DNA from: Trichoderma breve
Lineage: Eukaryota > Ascomycota > Sordariomycetes > Hypocreales > Hypocreaceae
Length of the DNA stretch: 64,000 bases
NCBI RefSeq assembly: GCF_028502605.1
Contig: NC_079234.1
Coordinates: 3,038,001-3,102,000 of the forward strand
Direction of reading: 5' to 3'
The notes below the pieces were generated by a model. That model was not told where the DNA came from. It ran no database searches and saw only the letters and a program-made list of their open reading frames with translations. Made by a program: the position numbers and the translations under genes. Shown piece by piece: positions 1 through 12,319 of the stretch (position 1 is the first letter of the stretch; every line of letters begins with the position of its first letter).

Positions 1-144
1 ACGCTGGTATTGCTTTACTTTGATGGAAGAGCTGCGTGTCATCCAGTAGCCGAGTCCAAGTTGAGAAAGACAGGATCAGATATGGGCGACGAGATTGCGT
101 GTATAGTATCAGAATTCGACAAGGGAAAGGATCTGGAGTTTTAG
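1..144 (+). CDS. Possible 3' end of a gene truncated by the window edge
   Basis: Frame 1 is open from the first base for 47 codons and ends with TAG at 142-144. The peptide has a mixed, globular-looking composition and ends in KGKDLEF. I do not recognise a family. An open stretch of this length arises by chance about one time in ten, so the call rests only on the open frame and its plausible composition. It could equally be untranslated or intergenic DNA. The sequence to the left of the window would decide. Confidence 0.35.
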   Translation, partial: TLVLLYFDGRAACHPVAESKLRKTGSDMGDEIACIVSEFDKGKDLEF

Positions 145-2583
145 GCCTTGGTGTTGACACCAGATGCTAATCGGAGGCTAGACGAGAAGTAAATTGATTT
201 TTCTCTGTTTGTTAGCTTTGTAGCGCTTCGCTCATTGTCAAGGCCCACAGCTAAGGCGTATAGCTAAGGCGCATCTTGTCTAAGCTATGCTTGTTGCAGG
301 GTTATCATGTACAGTCCATTCCCATACATGGTGATATGCGATGATTCAAACTTGGTCAATCAATATGCTCTTTAGGGCGTCTCTTACAAAGCGTGAATGC
401 AGGGGACAGCAGCCCCTCCTCCACCGACTTCCGCCCTACTATTGACGACATTCGACGCTCCTTCGTCCGATCCTCACATCATAGACAGAGAGCATAGGGC
501 AGATCCATACCCGTAGTGGTCATCTCGACAAGACAGAGTCATGGCACGCCCTATGAGGTTGCTCCAAAGGATGACAAACCAAGCAGCATGGGCTTTGCAA
601 GGTGGCGTTTTTTATCTTTTGATGATACAGCTCCGCGCAGAAACCGGCCGGCCACACCAGCCAAGATGGTCTCATTTTGAGGCCAGGTGGCTTATGACTT
701 TTGCCGTTCAGCCTACAGCATTCGAATCCCTTCTTTTTTCTCTTTGGTCCTTTTTTTCATTTGCTTAATCCCTTTTGGCACAACTTCCGATTCCTCTTCA
801 TGCCATCATGATCTAGTTGGGAGCTTGTGTCAGCCAACCCATGTTGGTTTACCTATCCATCTTCCGTGCTACTCGGAAACTGGGGGGGAGCGATCTGGCT
901 CTGGATTGGATGAGTTCGGGGTCACCAGCCCGGCACCCCGTCTCCAGATTGAGCATTTGATGCCAATAATAGTACAGCAGAAGAGGGCAGTTGGTAGTAC
1001 AAAGTACAGAGTAATACACGTACAGAGAGTCTGAGTAATATAGAGGGGGATGGATTCGATTTGCTCCGTAAAGCGGTGCTTGTTCTGTACCCGCTTGACC
1101 TGCTCGATGGCAAAAACTGCGCCCTAGAGCGGCGGTACCCTTTGCACTGTAAACATTGGTCATCACGGACGAGAGGGCTTCTTTCAACCACCGCTGCCCC
1201 GATAAAATTGATTTGACAGCATTAGTCAAGGCTGGCTGTGCCGGCATGGCTCCTCATGTTCCACAAGAGAACGAGCAGCTATGCACTAATATGAGCACCT
1301 TGAGAGATTCCATTGACAGTTTAGCTGGGTGGGCGATTCGTGCAGTGCTCGTGCTACAAGTCGGGTGCCTTAGTGCCTGGTGGTTAGCAAGGAAGATACA
1401 GCACGGCACCCACCCCCGGATAGAGGCAGTGCCAGCGGAAGAGCTGGGCATGTCGTGCTCCCACAGGCAAACATGCAAATCAGTCGGGCGCCTTAGGGGA
1501 GTTTGTCAGGGCGTCAAAGGTGTTTGTCGCGCCAGGATCATGCTCCCGTGCTTGTTGCATTGCCCGTCGCTGGTTACTGCGAGGTACCTCTACCGGGCCT
1601 AGAGCGGGCAATGTGCAGTATGAGTGCTGCGTGTTGGCAGTAGTAGGTACGAGTACATCAGGGCGACATCCAATCATATGGCAGGGGAGCACGACTAGCA
1701 GCAAGCTTTCTGTGGCTGTTCTGTGCCGACTGGCCGTGTCGAAGTAGTATGGAGGAGTTAGTGGTAGTGGTGTTGGTAGGAGAAGCAGTAGAGGCTGTAG
1801 AGAAAAAGAAGCGTGAGGTTAAGGGTAATGTACCCAAAACGTCACCAGATGGACAGGCCCTCTATACAGGTACTGGAGCTGCTTTCGGAACAAGCAAAAT
1901 AGCGGGCAGATCTTGCCGGTTCACTCACAAGTATTATAAATACTTACACAACATGGCAAAAGATCGATTTCTTAAAAGCATTATAAGTAGGCCTAGTAGA
2001 TGCCGGTCCCGTACTCCGTAGAGTGGTCAAATACACTGTAAAGAATCGAAAGCACAGCGGCAACGGCAAGCCTAAAGGAGACCAAAGGAGGCCGCCTCTT
2101 GGCTCCCCACCCTGGCACTGGCCGCTACAGCCCCGTTACAGTAACGCTGAGAGGGGATTCCACTTGTCAGCCCGCCTTTGCAATCCCGACTCGTCTCGAC
2201 TAGATTCCATCTCCTCCATCATCAGCTCTGCCATCCCGCCCATTGCCCTGCCATCACTATCGCTGCTGCAGTGAGATCCCAGCCCCTCGCGTCTGCCTCT
2301 CGTCGCTGCCCTCGCTGCTGAGCACGAGATCGCGTCACGTGCTCCTTATCGCCCGCCACCCAAGCCATAGAGCGGGGAGTGTCTGGCGCTGCTATTGCTG
2401 CACAGCCCCAACTTTTGCTCAGTCCAGTTCGCATCGTCGTCACTTGCAGCGTCTCGTCGTCCTTCTCCTTAAACTGCGCCATCGACAACCGCTGCCGTCC
2501 GCTTGTCTTGCCTGCTGTGCCTTGTCGGAAGGCTGGTGCTGCCGTGCCTGGAGCGCTGCGAACACGACCGAGATCCCGTCACC
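145..2583. other. Intergenic region and long leader of the Rsp5 gene
   Basis: No supportable gene. Open frames here are short, overlap on both strands and resemble no family. The last 350 bp before the Rsp5 start are pyrimidine-rich with repeated CGCTGC and CTCGTC words and lack obvious upstream ATGs, which fits a fungal promoter and 5' leader. A TACGAGTA motif lies at 1648-1655 and TACTCCGTA at 2012-2020. Confidence 0.6.
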
Positions 2584-5523
<2,940 letters not shown>

Positions 5524-6573
5524 ACAAGAGGTTTGGTGTATGAGGTGCCCAAATCAAGGGGCCCCCTGAAGCCACAGCCCTGTACAGTGCTGTGTAGCAG
5601 TATTGCTTTTTTAACTCAGATCCCTTCACATCCCCTCATTGACAGTATTTGGGTTTTTCTTTGGGTACATATGCTTTGGTTGAAGAGTCAGCAGACAGAC
5701 TTGGTATGCTTGGTTTGGCGCTGGTGGGATCTATTTGTTATCAGACGAGACGGGATGGAACGAAATGCAGCGCTGTCAATTTGACATGAGAGCGGAAAAG
5801 AAGATGCGAGATCAAAAGACAGCCCATGATGGTCAGATGAGAAGAGATGGGCTAGCGTTTGTGCACCAAGGTTGTTTGGACTCGAATGTCGATGACCAAT
5901 GTGCCTTGTTGCATGGGCATTTTTGATGTTGTGAATGATTGGAGCGCCAATATTTATTAATAGCTGGAGGTATTACGATATATATATAGTAAAGGCAAGC
6001 ATTGAATGGAATTTGACTTTTTTATTTCTCCAATCCCCCTTTTTTGCTCTGATGTAGACGATGTTGGCTAGATTCAATGGTTTGATAGGCTGAGATTGTT
6101 CATTCTGGCAAGCGAGGCTGTTATTACTAGTTCACACAATCATGATATACTCCATTCTTGGATCGCTTATAGTTCTTTAGAATTGGTACAGTATTTTGGC
6201 AGATACTTTACACCTCTAACCTCCCACAACCCAGCGAGTGTATGTACACTTTTGAGGACAAAAAAAAAACAGGTTAAATAAAAAAGAATTATGAGACGTC
6301 GAGTCAAGGTTTGACGTGGCTTCCTTCCTTCCGTCATGCTGACTCTTGAATTTTTTTTTTTCTTCCTTTTTTTTCTCTTGCTTGGGATTCCATTGAATCT
6401 CATTTCATATCTCAACTCGGCCCAGTGAGTTCTTTCTCTCCAAGAAAGGTGAAAAGGGGGCCCCTTTTCTCCCTCATCAATCCTTCCTTATAGCATCTTC
6501 TGTGTCGTTGAAACCACTTGGACATCCTCCACCCATGTTGCCGCCTCTTCCTTTCTTTCCCTTTGCTCTTCCT
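5524..6573. other. Convergent 3' region between Rsp5 and NDUFS7
   Basis: About 1 kb between two stop codons on opposite strands. It is AT-rich with poly-T and poly-A runs around 6000-6030, 6255-6285 and 6350-6375, as expected for 3' untranslated regions and polyadenylation signals. I see no gene. Confidence 0.6.
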
Positions 6574-7435
6574 TTACCGTCTGTACCACATTCGCGTAAT
6601 CTTGGTGTTGCGCATCTTCCTCTGCAGCTGAAAGATGCCATACATGAGGGCCTCGCTCGTAGGTGGGCACCCAGGAACGTAAATGTCGACGGGGACGATG
6701 CGGTCGCAGCCGCGGACGACGCTGTAGCTGTAGTGGTAGTAGCCGCCGCCGTTTGCGCAGCTGCCCATGGAGATGACCCATCGGGGCTCGGGCATCTGGT
6801 CGTAGACCTGGCGCAGGGCGGGAGCCATCTTGTTGGTGAGGGTGCCGGCGACGATCATGACGTCGGATTGACGGGGGGAGGCACGGAAGATGATGCCGAG
6901 GCGATCTTGGTCGTATCGTGGGGTCGAGAGGTGCATCATTTCGACGGCGCAGCAGGCGAGGCCAAAGGTCATGGGCCAGAGGGAGGATTGACGGGCCCAG
7001 TTGGCGACGATGTCGAGCGTGGTGCTGTGGATTCATGAGTTAAGAAGTTGTTTTGGTTTTGGTTTTTTGTTTTCTGGTTAGATTTTGGATGAAGAGAAAA
7101 CGTACAGCGCATATTGCATGACGCCCTTGGTGCCCTCCTCGCTGGGGAGGGGAACTTCCTTGCGAACCTTGCCGAAGCTCGCGGAGTGGGGGGTCAGCGA
7201 GGTGGCATCTTGTCGAGACGTTGTTGTGAAGGCGGCAGCGGCTCGGAAGGGAATCAGCGCAGAGGCAGGCTTGACTAAATTGTGACGAGATTCTGCATTA
7301 GCAACTCTATCCCATTGGTTTATATTGCTATGCTGGCTTCACGAGAGAGAGCATATGTGTGTTGTTTGGCTGCTTTGGAAAATTTGACGCACCTCGGAGG
7401 GCCATTGAGGCCGCGGATCGCGTTGCCGGCAACAT
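6574..7435 (-). CDS. NDUFS7: NADH:ubiquinone oxidoreductase PSST subunit (NDUFS7/NuoB family)
   Basis: Core subunit of mitochondrial respiratory complex I; it holds the terminal iron-sulfur cluster N2 that passes electrons to ubiquinone. Three exons on the minus strand: 7393-7435, 7106-7274, 6574-7024, for 220 residues. The N-terminal 45 residues are rich in Arg, Ala, Ser and Thr without acidic residues until Asp37, fitting a mitochondrial presequence. The conserved core begins near [20 protein letters not shown]. Cluster N2 ligands are all present: tandem Cys95-Cys96 ([11 protein letters not shown]), Cys160 ([14 protein letters not shown]) and Cys190 ([11 protein letters not shown]). The C-terminus [11 protein letters not shown] is typical. 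The first ATG at 7435 joins in frame across a GTGCGT donor; a second in-frame Met11 is possible. Its promoter carries a CCAAT box and a G-rich repeat. Confidence 0.96.
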
Positions 7436-7572
7436 TGCTGCTGTGAAGGGGAAATGGCGAACAGGAGCTTCGAATGAGCTTCAAACGAACAGACCTGTTG
7501 GGGAGGTTGGGCGATTGAAGAAGCCGCGGCTGTTGGAGAGAAGCTGGGCGAGGTTGAGGGAGGACCAAGATA

Positions 7573-7594
7573 GGTTGATTGATTGATTGATTGA
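7573..7594. repeat. Short TTGA/TGAT tandem repeat
   Basis: About five copies of the tetramer TTGA lie about 140-160 bp upstream of the NDUFS7 start codon. A similar TTGATTGA-like tract occurs near 47300-47345. It is probably an ordinary microsatellite. Confidence 0.7.
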
Positions 7595-7634
7595 TTCGCC
7601 TCTTTCGCCCCGTGATGCCGGAATTACGAGGGCG

Positions 7635-7644
7635 CTGATTGGCT
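7635..7644 (-). promoter_or_regulatory. CCAAT box upstream of NDUFS7
   Basis: On the gene strand this reads AGCCAATCAG, a full match to the extended CCAAT-box consensus bound by the fungal Hap/CBC complex, about 200 bp before the NDUFS7 start codon. The CCAAT-binding complex is an established regulator of respiratory genes in fungi. That it acts here is inference from position and sequence. Confidence 0.6.
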
Positions 7645-7669
7645 GGGTGGGATGGGTGGGATGGGTGGG
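7645..7669 (+). repeat. Six-run G-rich repeat (G-quadruplex motif)
   Basis: Three copies of GGGTGGG separated by AT give six runs of three G in 25 bases with loops of one or two bases. This meets the usual G-quadruplex pattern with runs to spare. It lies directly beside the CCAAT box, 210-234 bp upstream of NDUFS7, with the G-rich strand opposite the coding strand of that gene. Whether it folds cannot be seen from sequence alone. Confidence 0.75.
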
Positions 7670-8520
7670 AGCGAGGATTAGCCGTTGGGGGGATTTATTT
7701 CGCCTCCGCGCTGTCATAGATGGGCTTTCTTTGATGGAAGGGCTACCCTGGAGCTTTTTTTCCTGATTTTGGGCGAAATTGAAGATAAGAAAAGAGATCA
7801 TCAAGCTGTTGACACCTTAACTTGCATATAGGTAGCCACATGCACAACAAGGTGTGGTACGAATCCTTCGTAATAAAGCATATTTCCTAGCCATTGCTTC
7901 TCACGGGAATATACGGGGATGGTTGCAAGTTTAGGTCTCAGAGCAGTCTTGCAATGCATAACAACTAGAACTAAGAGCATAAAGAAGAAAACCAAATAGT
8001 CTCATCACATTGGGACCAAGAAGTCTCCGCATTAGAAATCATTTCAACTCCTAGCGGATAAAAGATCGGACATTGGGGAAAATAGACAAGCTGTCTCCAT
8101 GTAATCGATCGTTCAATGTCGTAATCTCGATCCCAATAATCACTAATACACCAAAATGCAAGACGCTGAAGCCACCAAAACCCCCCTGCTTGCAACCAAC
8201 CAAATGCTTCCCACCTCTACAGCACAACGTACATATAGAAGATAAGGAAGCGAAGATCCTATTTTGCCTTACCTAACCCCCCTTCTCCTATCCCCAATTA
8301 CCTCCGATCAGCTCAGTTTCCTTGCAAAGCATCCAGCCCCCCCACCGGTGAAGTCACACTGACTTCAGCCCATCGCACTAGTTCTTGTCCTTCTTTTCCC
8401 ATTCCGTCTAGCAAGCTCGCCCGGATGAGATGGGCTTTTTAACTTTTTGATAGTTTCTATGGATATTGCAGAGCTGGAGCAATGTTTCGGCTGATTTGAT
8501 GCCGGTGCTGAGGTACAAGT
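7670..8520. other. Gene-free spacer between NDUFS7 and the alcohol dehydrogenase
   Basis: The two genes diverge, so the whole 1.37 kb spacer is shared upstream DNA. Apart from the elements listed separately I see no gene; open frames are under 110 codons and unlike any family. Confidence 0.6.
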
Positions 8521-8535
8521 GGGAGGAGAGCAGCT

Positions 8536-8570
8536 TGACCCATTGGGTCAATGGGCATTGTCAAATGCCC
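8536..8570 (+). promoter_or_regulatory. Two adjacent perfect inverted repeats in the ADH promoter
   Basis: TGACCC-ATT-GGGTCA (8536-8550) is followed after two bases by GGGCATT-GTCA-AATGCCC (8553-8570). Both pairs of arms are perfect. The block ends 43 bp before the TATA box and about 234 bp before the start codon of the dehydrogenase gene. Dyads so placed usually bind dimeric transcription factors; I do not recognise the factor. Neither is a CGG-type Zn2Cys6 site. Confidence 0.55.
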
Positions 8571-8612
8571 TTGTGGTAAAGCAATTCTGGCAAAAGAGGA
8601 AATGGAAAACCC

Positions 8613-8620
8613 TATAAATA
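8613..8620 (+). promoter_or_regulatory. TATA box of the alcohol dehydrogenase gene
   Basis: TATAAATA, a strong core-promoter match, 184 bp upstream of the ATG at 8804. A short open frame, ATG at 8653 to TGA at 8700 (15 codons), lies between them and could act as an upstream frame if transcription starts close to the TATA box. Confidence 0.7.
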
Positions 8621-8803
8621 CCCAAGAAGCTTCCATTCCCCTTTTTAAGTTTATGCCACGAGAACTGTCATTCAGGCACATTCAACCTCTTCAAGCTTGA
8701 GCTTCCTGTCTCTCAACCCAAGTCTGTCAGCACTTTGTTTGTGAAGCTTAAAGACAGGCATATACAATACCTAGTTGGTGGACCATAAGCAAAACAAATC
8801 GAA

Positions 8804-9826
8804 ATGGCGCCCTCCCTCCCCAAAACATACAAGGCCCTTGTCCTCACAGGGCCAAACTCCCCCATCGAGCTCCAAGATGTCCCCCTAAAACACCCCGAGG
8901 CCGGCCAGGTCCTCGTCAAGGTCATCGCCTGCGGCGTGTGTTGGTCTGACATGGAAGTCGCACATGGCCACATGGGCGACGTCTTCCCCCGTATCCCAGG
9001 CCACGAAATCGTCGGCGACATTGTCGAGCTCGGCTCCGACGTGAAGAATCTCGAGGTGGGCCAGCGCGTGGGCGGGCCGTGGCACGGAGGGCACGACGGC
9101 GTGTGCCGCGAGTGTCAGCGCGGCGAGTTCCAGTACTGTAAGAACGAGCTCATCAACGGCGTATCGCGGGACGGTGGCTACGCTGAATACGTCCTGCTGC
9201 GAGCCGAGGCCGTAGTCCGCATCCCCAAGGAAATCGATCCCGCAGAGGCCGCACCGCTATTATGCGCCGGCGTCACCGTCTTCAACGGCATCCGCAAGCA
9301 AAAGGTCGAGCAGGGCCGCCTGGTTGCCATCCAGGGCCTCGGCGGGCTGGGCCACTTGGCCGTCCAGTTCGCCAGCAAGATGGGCTACGAGGTGGCCGTG
9401 CTGTCCCACGGCAGCGACAAGGAGTCGTTTGCCAAGCAGCTGGGCGCACACCACTACATCGACACGGGCAAGGCCGACGGTCCTGCCGAGCTGGCCAAGA
9501 TGGGCGGTGCCTCCATCATCGTCCAGACGGCGCCCAATCCAAAGGTTGTTGGCGCCTTGGCTGATGGCCTCGCTCCCAATGGCAAGATCCTAAGCTTGGC
9601 CCCGGTGGGCTCCGTCGATGTCAACACTGTGACGCTGATTATGAAGGGCGCCAGCGTGCAAGGCTGGGCGAGTGGCCATGCGCTGGATAGCGAGGAGGCC
9701 ATTCAGTTTGCCATGACGCACGGGGTCAAGTGCATGATTGAGCGGTACCAGTTCAGCGACGTCAAGAAGGCCATTGATAGCCTGGAAGCCGGCAAGCCGC
9801 GGTTTAGGAATGTCTTGATAATGTAA
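8804..9826 (+). CDS. Zinc-dependent alcohol dehydrogenase (medium-chain MDR family)
   Basis: Single-exon gene of 340 residues. Members of this family oxidise alcohols or reduce aldehydes with NAD(P)H in the cytosol; the substrate is not readable from sequence. The GroES-like domain holds catalytic zinc ligands Cys46 (CGVCWSD), His67-Glu68 (PGHEIVG) and Cys154 (PLLCAGVT). The structural zinc lobe reads GGHDGVCRECQRGEFQYC, with Cys101, Cys104 and Cys112 but Asp98 where the first Cys is usual. The nucleotide fold has GLGGLGHLAVQFA near 178-190. The residue after Cys46 is Trp instead of the common His or Arg, which may alter substrate choice. No signal peptide or peroxisomal tail is seen. The promoter has a TATA box and inverted repeats, suggesting inducible expression. 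Similar fungal proteins are often named Adh1-like; I give no symbol. Confidence 0.92.
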   Translation: MAPSLPKTYKALVLTGPNSPIELQDVPLKHPEAGQVLVKVIACGVCWSDMEVAHGHMGDVFPRIPGHEIVGDIVELGSDVKNLEVGQRVGGPWHGGHDGVCRECQRGEFQYCKNELINGVSRDGGYAEYVLLRAEAVVRIPKEIDPAEAAPLLCAGVTVFNGIRKQKVEQGRLVAIQGLGGLGHLAVQFASKMGYEVAVLSHGSDKESFAKQLGAHHYIDTGKADGPAELAKMGGASIIVQTAPNPKVVGALADGLAPNGKILSLAPVGSVDVNTVTLIMKGASVQGWASGHALDSEEAIQFAMTHGVKCMIERYQFSDVKKAIDSLEAGKPRFRNVLIM

Positions 9827-10382
9827 TGAGATGCTGATGCTGTTAGCTGTTGGTGTTGGGAGTTGGAATTTAATTTTGGGAGGAGAATCGACGAATGGGT
9901 AAAAGAAAAAAAGAAAGAGCGGTAGGGCCATACCCGTGCCAGCTTGAGCACATATTTGTGTCCCAAGGGATTTAGAGGCAGCTCTCAAGTAGCACCTGTA
10001 AATGATTTTACAATGATGTAGTGTAACTTTTCAATCAATAAAAAAGCATCTGGACTCAGTTCTACAACTTTGGCGACCATTAGATGCAACTATGGCCGTG
10101 ATGTGTGGTTAAAATTCAGTAACAATTATCTACCTAGTAGAGAATTCCACTTATTGTTGAATAGAAACGGTGTAAATACTGTCAAGTAACCCATCCGGCA
10201 TGCCTCTTCTCAAGTTCCAGTCAGCTCCAAAGCCGCCCATCAGTAAATCATCAATTTTTCAGCCAGTCTGCCACGCGTGTTGTGCATTCACCATTCACAA
10301 TGCCTTTCCTTGTATTTTCCTTTCCCCCCATGTCATGTCCCCGGTCCAGGATTCAGACAAGTCGGCTCGACAACGAATACTC
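9827..10382. other. Convergent 3' spacer
   Basis: About 550 bp between the stop codons of the alcohol dehydrogenase and the secreted cysteine-rich protein. AATAAA-like words (for example near 10036) fit polyadenylation signals. No gene seen. Confidence 0.5.
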
Positions 10383-10787
10383 TTAAGCAACAGTCGGAAC
10401 GCCAGTTGGCTTGACAAAGATGGTCTTTGCATCCGTCGGACACGCCACGGCCAAGCAGATACAGTCCTCCACGAGCCTCAGCGAGCACACAATCTTGTTA
10501 ATGTTGGGATTGCAGCAGCAGCACTGCTTGTAAGTCGGCAGCGGTGTGGGCGGTGGGGTGGCTTTCGGCGGCGTGCCGTGCCAGAACGTGGGCGCGCCGG
10601 CGGGGCAGACGACCTGGGGGCAGACGCACTCCGACGCCGGGATCGACCTGTCGCAGTCGATTCTGTTCTTGTTGATGTCGCAGCAGCAACACCCTGAGTC
10701 GGCCGGGGGGTGGGCCGGCGGCGCAGCGAGGGCCGAAGCGCCCAACACCAGTACCGAGATGGCGGCGGCAAACGAAAGTGTCTTCAT
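10383..10787 (-). CDS. Small secreted cysteine-rich protein with two CCCC modules
   Basis: Single-exon, 134 residues. Residues 1-21 are a clear signal peptide (MKTLSFAAAISVLVLGASALA). The mature part has two repeats: Cys33-36 then Cys45, 54, 56, 61; and Cys88-91 then Cys100, 108, 110, 115. The spacing is CCCC-x8-C-x8-C-x-C-x4-C and CCCC-x8-C-x7-C-x-C-x4-C, with NxNK after the Cys run and CP near the end of each module. A Pro/Thr-rich linker (residues 66-84) joins them. Sixteen cysteines, all in the modules, imply disulfides or metal binding outside the cell. I do not recognise the family; it is not a hydrophobin (no single C-CC-C-C-CC-C pattern) and not a CFEM domain. An effector-like or cell-wall role is inference only. 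The next gene upstream on the same strand is pacC, 1.5 kb away. Confidence 0.85.
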   Translation of the reverse strand: MKTLSFAAAISVLVLGASALAAPPAHPPADSGCCCCDINKNRIDCDRSIPASECVCPQVVCPAGAPTFWHGTPPKATPPPTPLPTYKQCCCCNPNINKIVCSLRLVEDCICLAVACPTDAKTIFVKPTGVPTVA

Positions 10788-12319
10788 GATGCTGTGTTTT
10801 TTTCTTTTGCTTTCTCGGTAATTGATTTGTGTTTTTTTTTTTTTTTTGCTTTGCTGGTTTCGTTTGCTGCAGGCGGCGGCCCGTCAGCTTTTATTCTCAC
10901 CGTCAGTTACCTGCAAGGGAGGCCAAATGTCTCAGAATCAAAGACAGTCTGGGGCAACCAACCCTTGTTTCTGTCTTGGGAGGAAGTGCGGTGTTTTGGT
11001 TTGCGCAGGCGGAAAGACGCAAACAAGGGCAGATTTTTGCACACGAAATCCCAGGAGAAAGCAGAAAATGAAGAGATTTAGTTAGGGGAGTTAAATGAGA
11101 ATCGAGAAGGGGCTTTCCAGCGGATTTGTTGAGAGTTTTGAATAGGAAGAAGAATGAATAGAGATATGGTCCGTGTGCTTTAGTAGCTTAGGGCTATGAG
11201 AGAAACATCGGACGAGGCACAACCCGGCTCTTTCCCTGCTCACTTCACGAGCTTCCCGTTGCCTCGTGCTCCTTCCTTCGTTTACTTGCCAACACCCAAT
11301 TCCAGCTCCTCAATCCTTCAACACTCTCGGCCTTTTGTCACTTTCCTCTTTGCCTCTTCCTTCTCTTGGCCTTCTTGCCTCTTCCTTCTCTTGGCCTTCC
11401 TGCCTCTTCCTCTTCTTCTTTTTTTACATAATGTACATGCAAGTACACACAGACTCTCCCCGTCTGAGCATCGTCTGTGTAACTCGGCTCTGCAGCCGCA
11501 TTCCAGCCCCAAAATTAGAATCTCCCGCTCCGTCAATCACCGCACGGGCTCCTCCTTGGCTTGAGGCTGCATGCTCTTACATACTAATATGTTCTAGACC
11601 TGGACAGCTGCACTAACATCAGCAACGTTCTCATCTGGTTCGCCAAGAGAGGACTCCGAATCTTTCCTTTCTCTCGGTCTTTCCTGATCTTGTCAATGCC
11701 GTCACCATCATAGACATCACCGAGGGCCAACGTGGTTCTCGGGAATTGCCTTCTGCGTCAGTGTACTCTGTGGTTGTTGCACAGTGATTAGGAAATGACA
11801 ATGCTTGTTCCCGCGAGCTGCTTGAGACACCTTGTCTCTAAATTTAGACTCTGGCGAAAAGTACTCGGTGCAAAGAGACACGGTATTCTGCTAGTCAAAG
11901 ATTCTATTACCCTTTGTTGGCACTAGATACCTACTAACCTATTTGATAGAATGTGAAACGTACTCAATAAAAATACAGCATGGTAAATACATCTCTTCTA
12001 CATGCACATAGCTCATCTTGCACTTGACTACGAGGTACAGCCACCAGGGGACAGTCAAGCTTATAATATTCACTTCATACTATTCCCTTTGAATTTGTTC
12101 CCCACACCAGTATATAAAAGCCTTCCACCAGCCTGAATCGTACATATTGGGAATAAATAGAGAATAAACCTAGTATCACATACGCCAAATGCCATGAACG
12201 TCGCAGTGCGTCATTTTGATCCGTCAAATTCCACCAACATGGTACCATATGAAAAAAAATGTGGAGAGAAAAAAAGTAAGCCGCCTCATACAACCAATCT
12301 CATGAGCTGGGCACATGAT
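10788..12319. other. Upstream region of the secreted protein gene, downstream of pacC
   Basis: Pyrimidine-rich around 11250-11430 on the plus strand. It contains a 25-bp tandem repeat and three CTTGGC hexamers (11365, 11390, 11555), the complement of the PacC target GCCAAG. Open frames reach about 120 codons but are low-complexity and not convincing. Confidence 0.5.
11351..11412. repeat. 25-bp tandem repeat, about 2.5 copies
   Basis: Two copies at 11351-11375 and 11376-11400 differ only in the last base; a third partial copy starts at 11401. The unit begins TGCCTCTTCCTTCTC and contains CTTGGC, so each full copy carries one PacC-type hexamer on the minus strand. It lies about 565-625 bp upstream of the secreted protein start. 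Confidence 0.8.

Noticed and set aside
6502..7038. 178-codon plus-strand frame over the complex I gene
   Set aside because: It is the antisense of NDUFS7 exon 3; its Ala/Val/Gly/Asp-rich translation reflects codon bias of the true strand.
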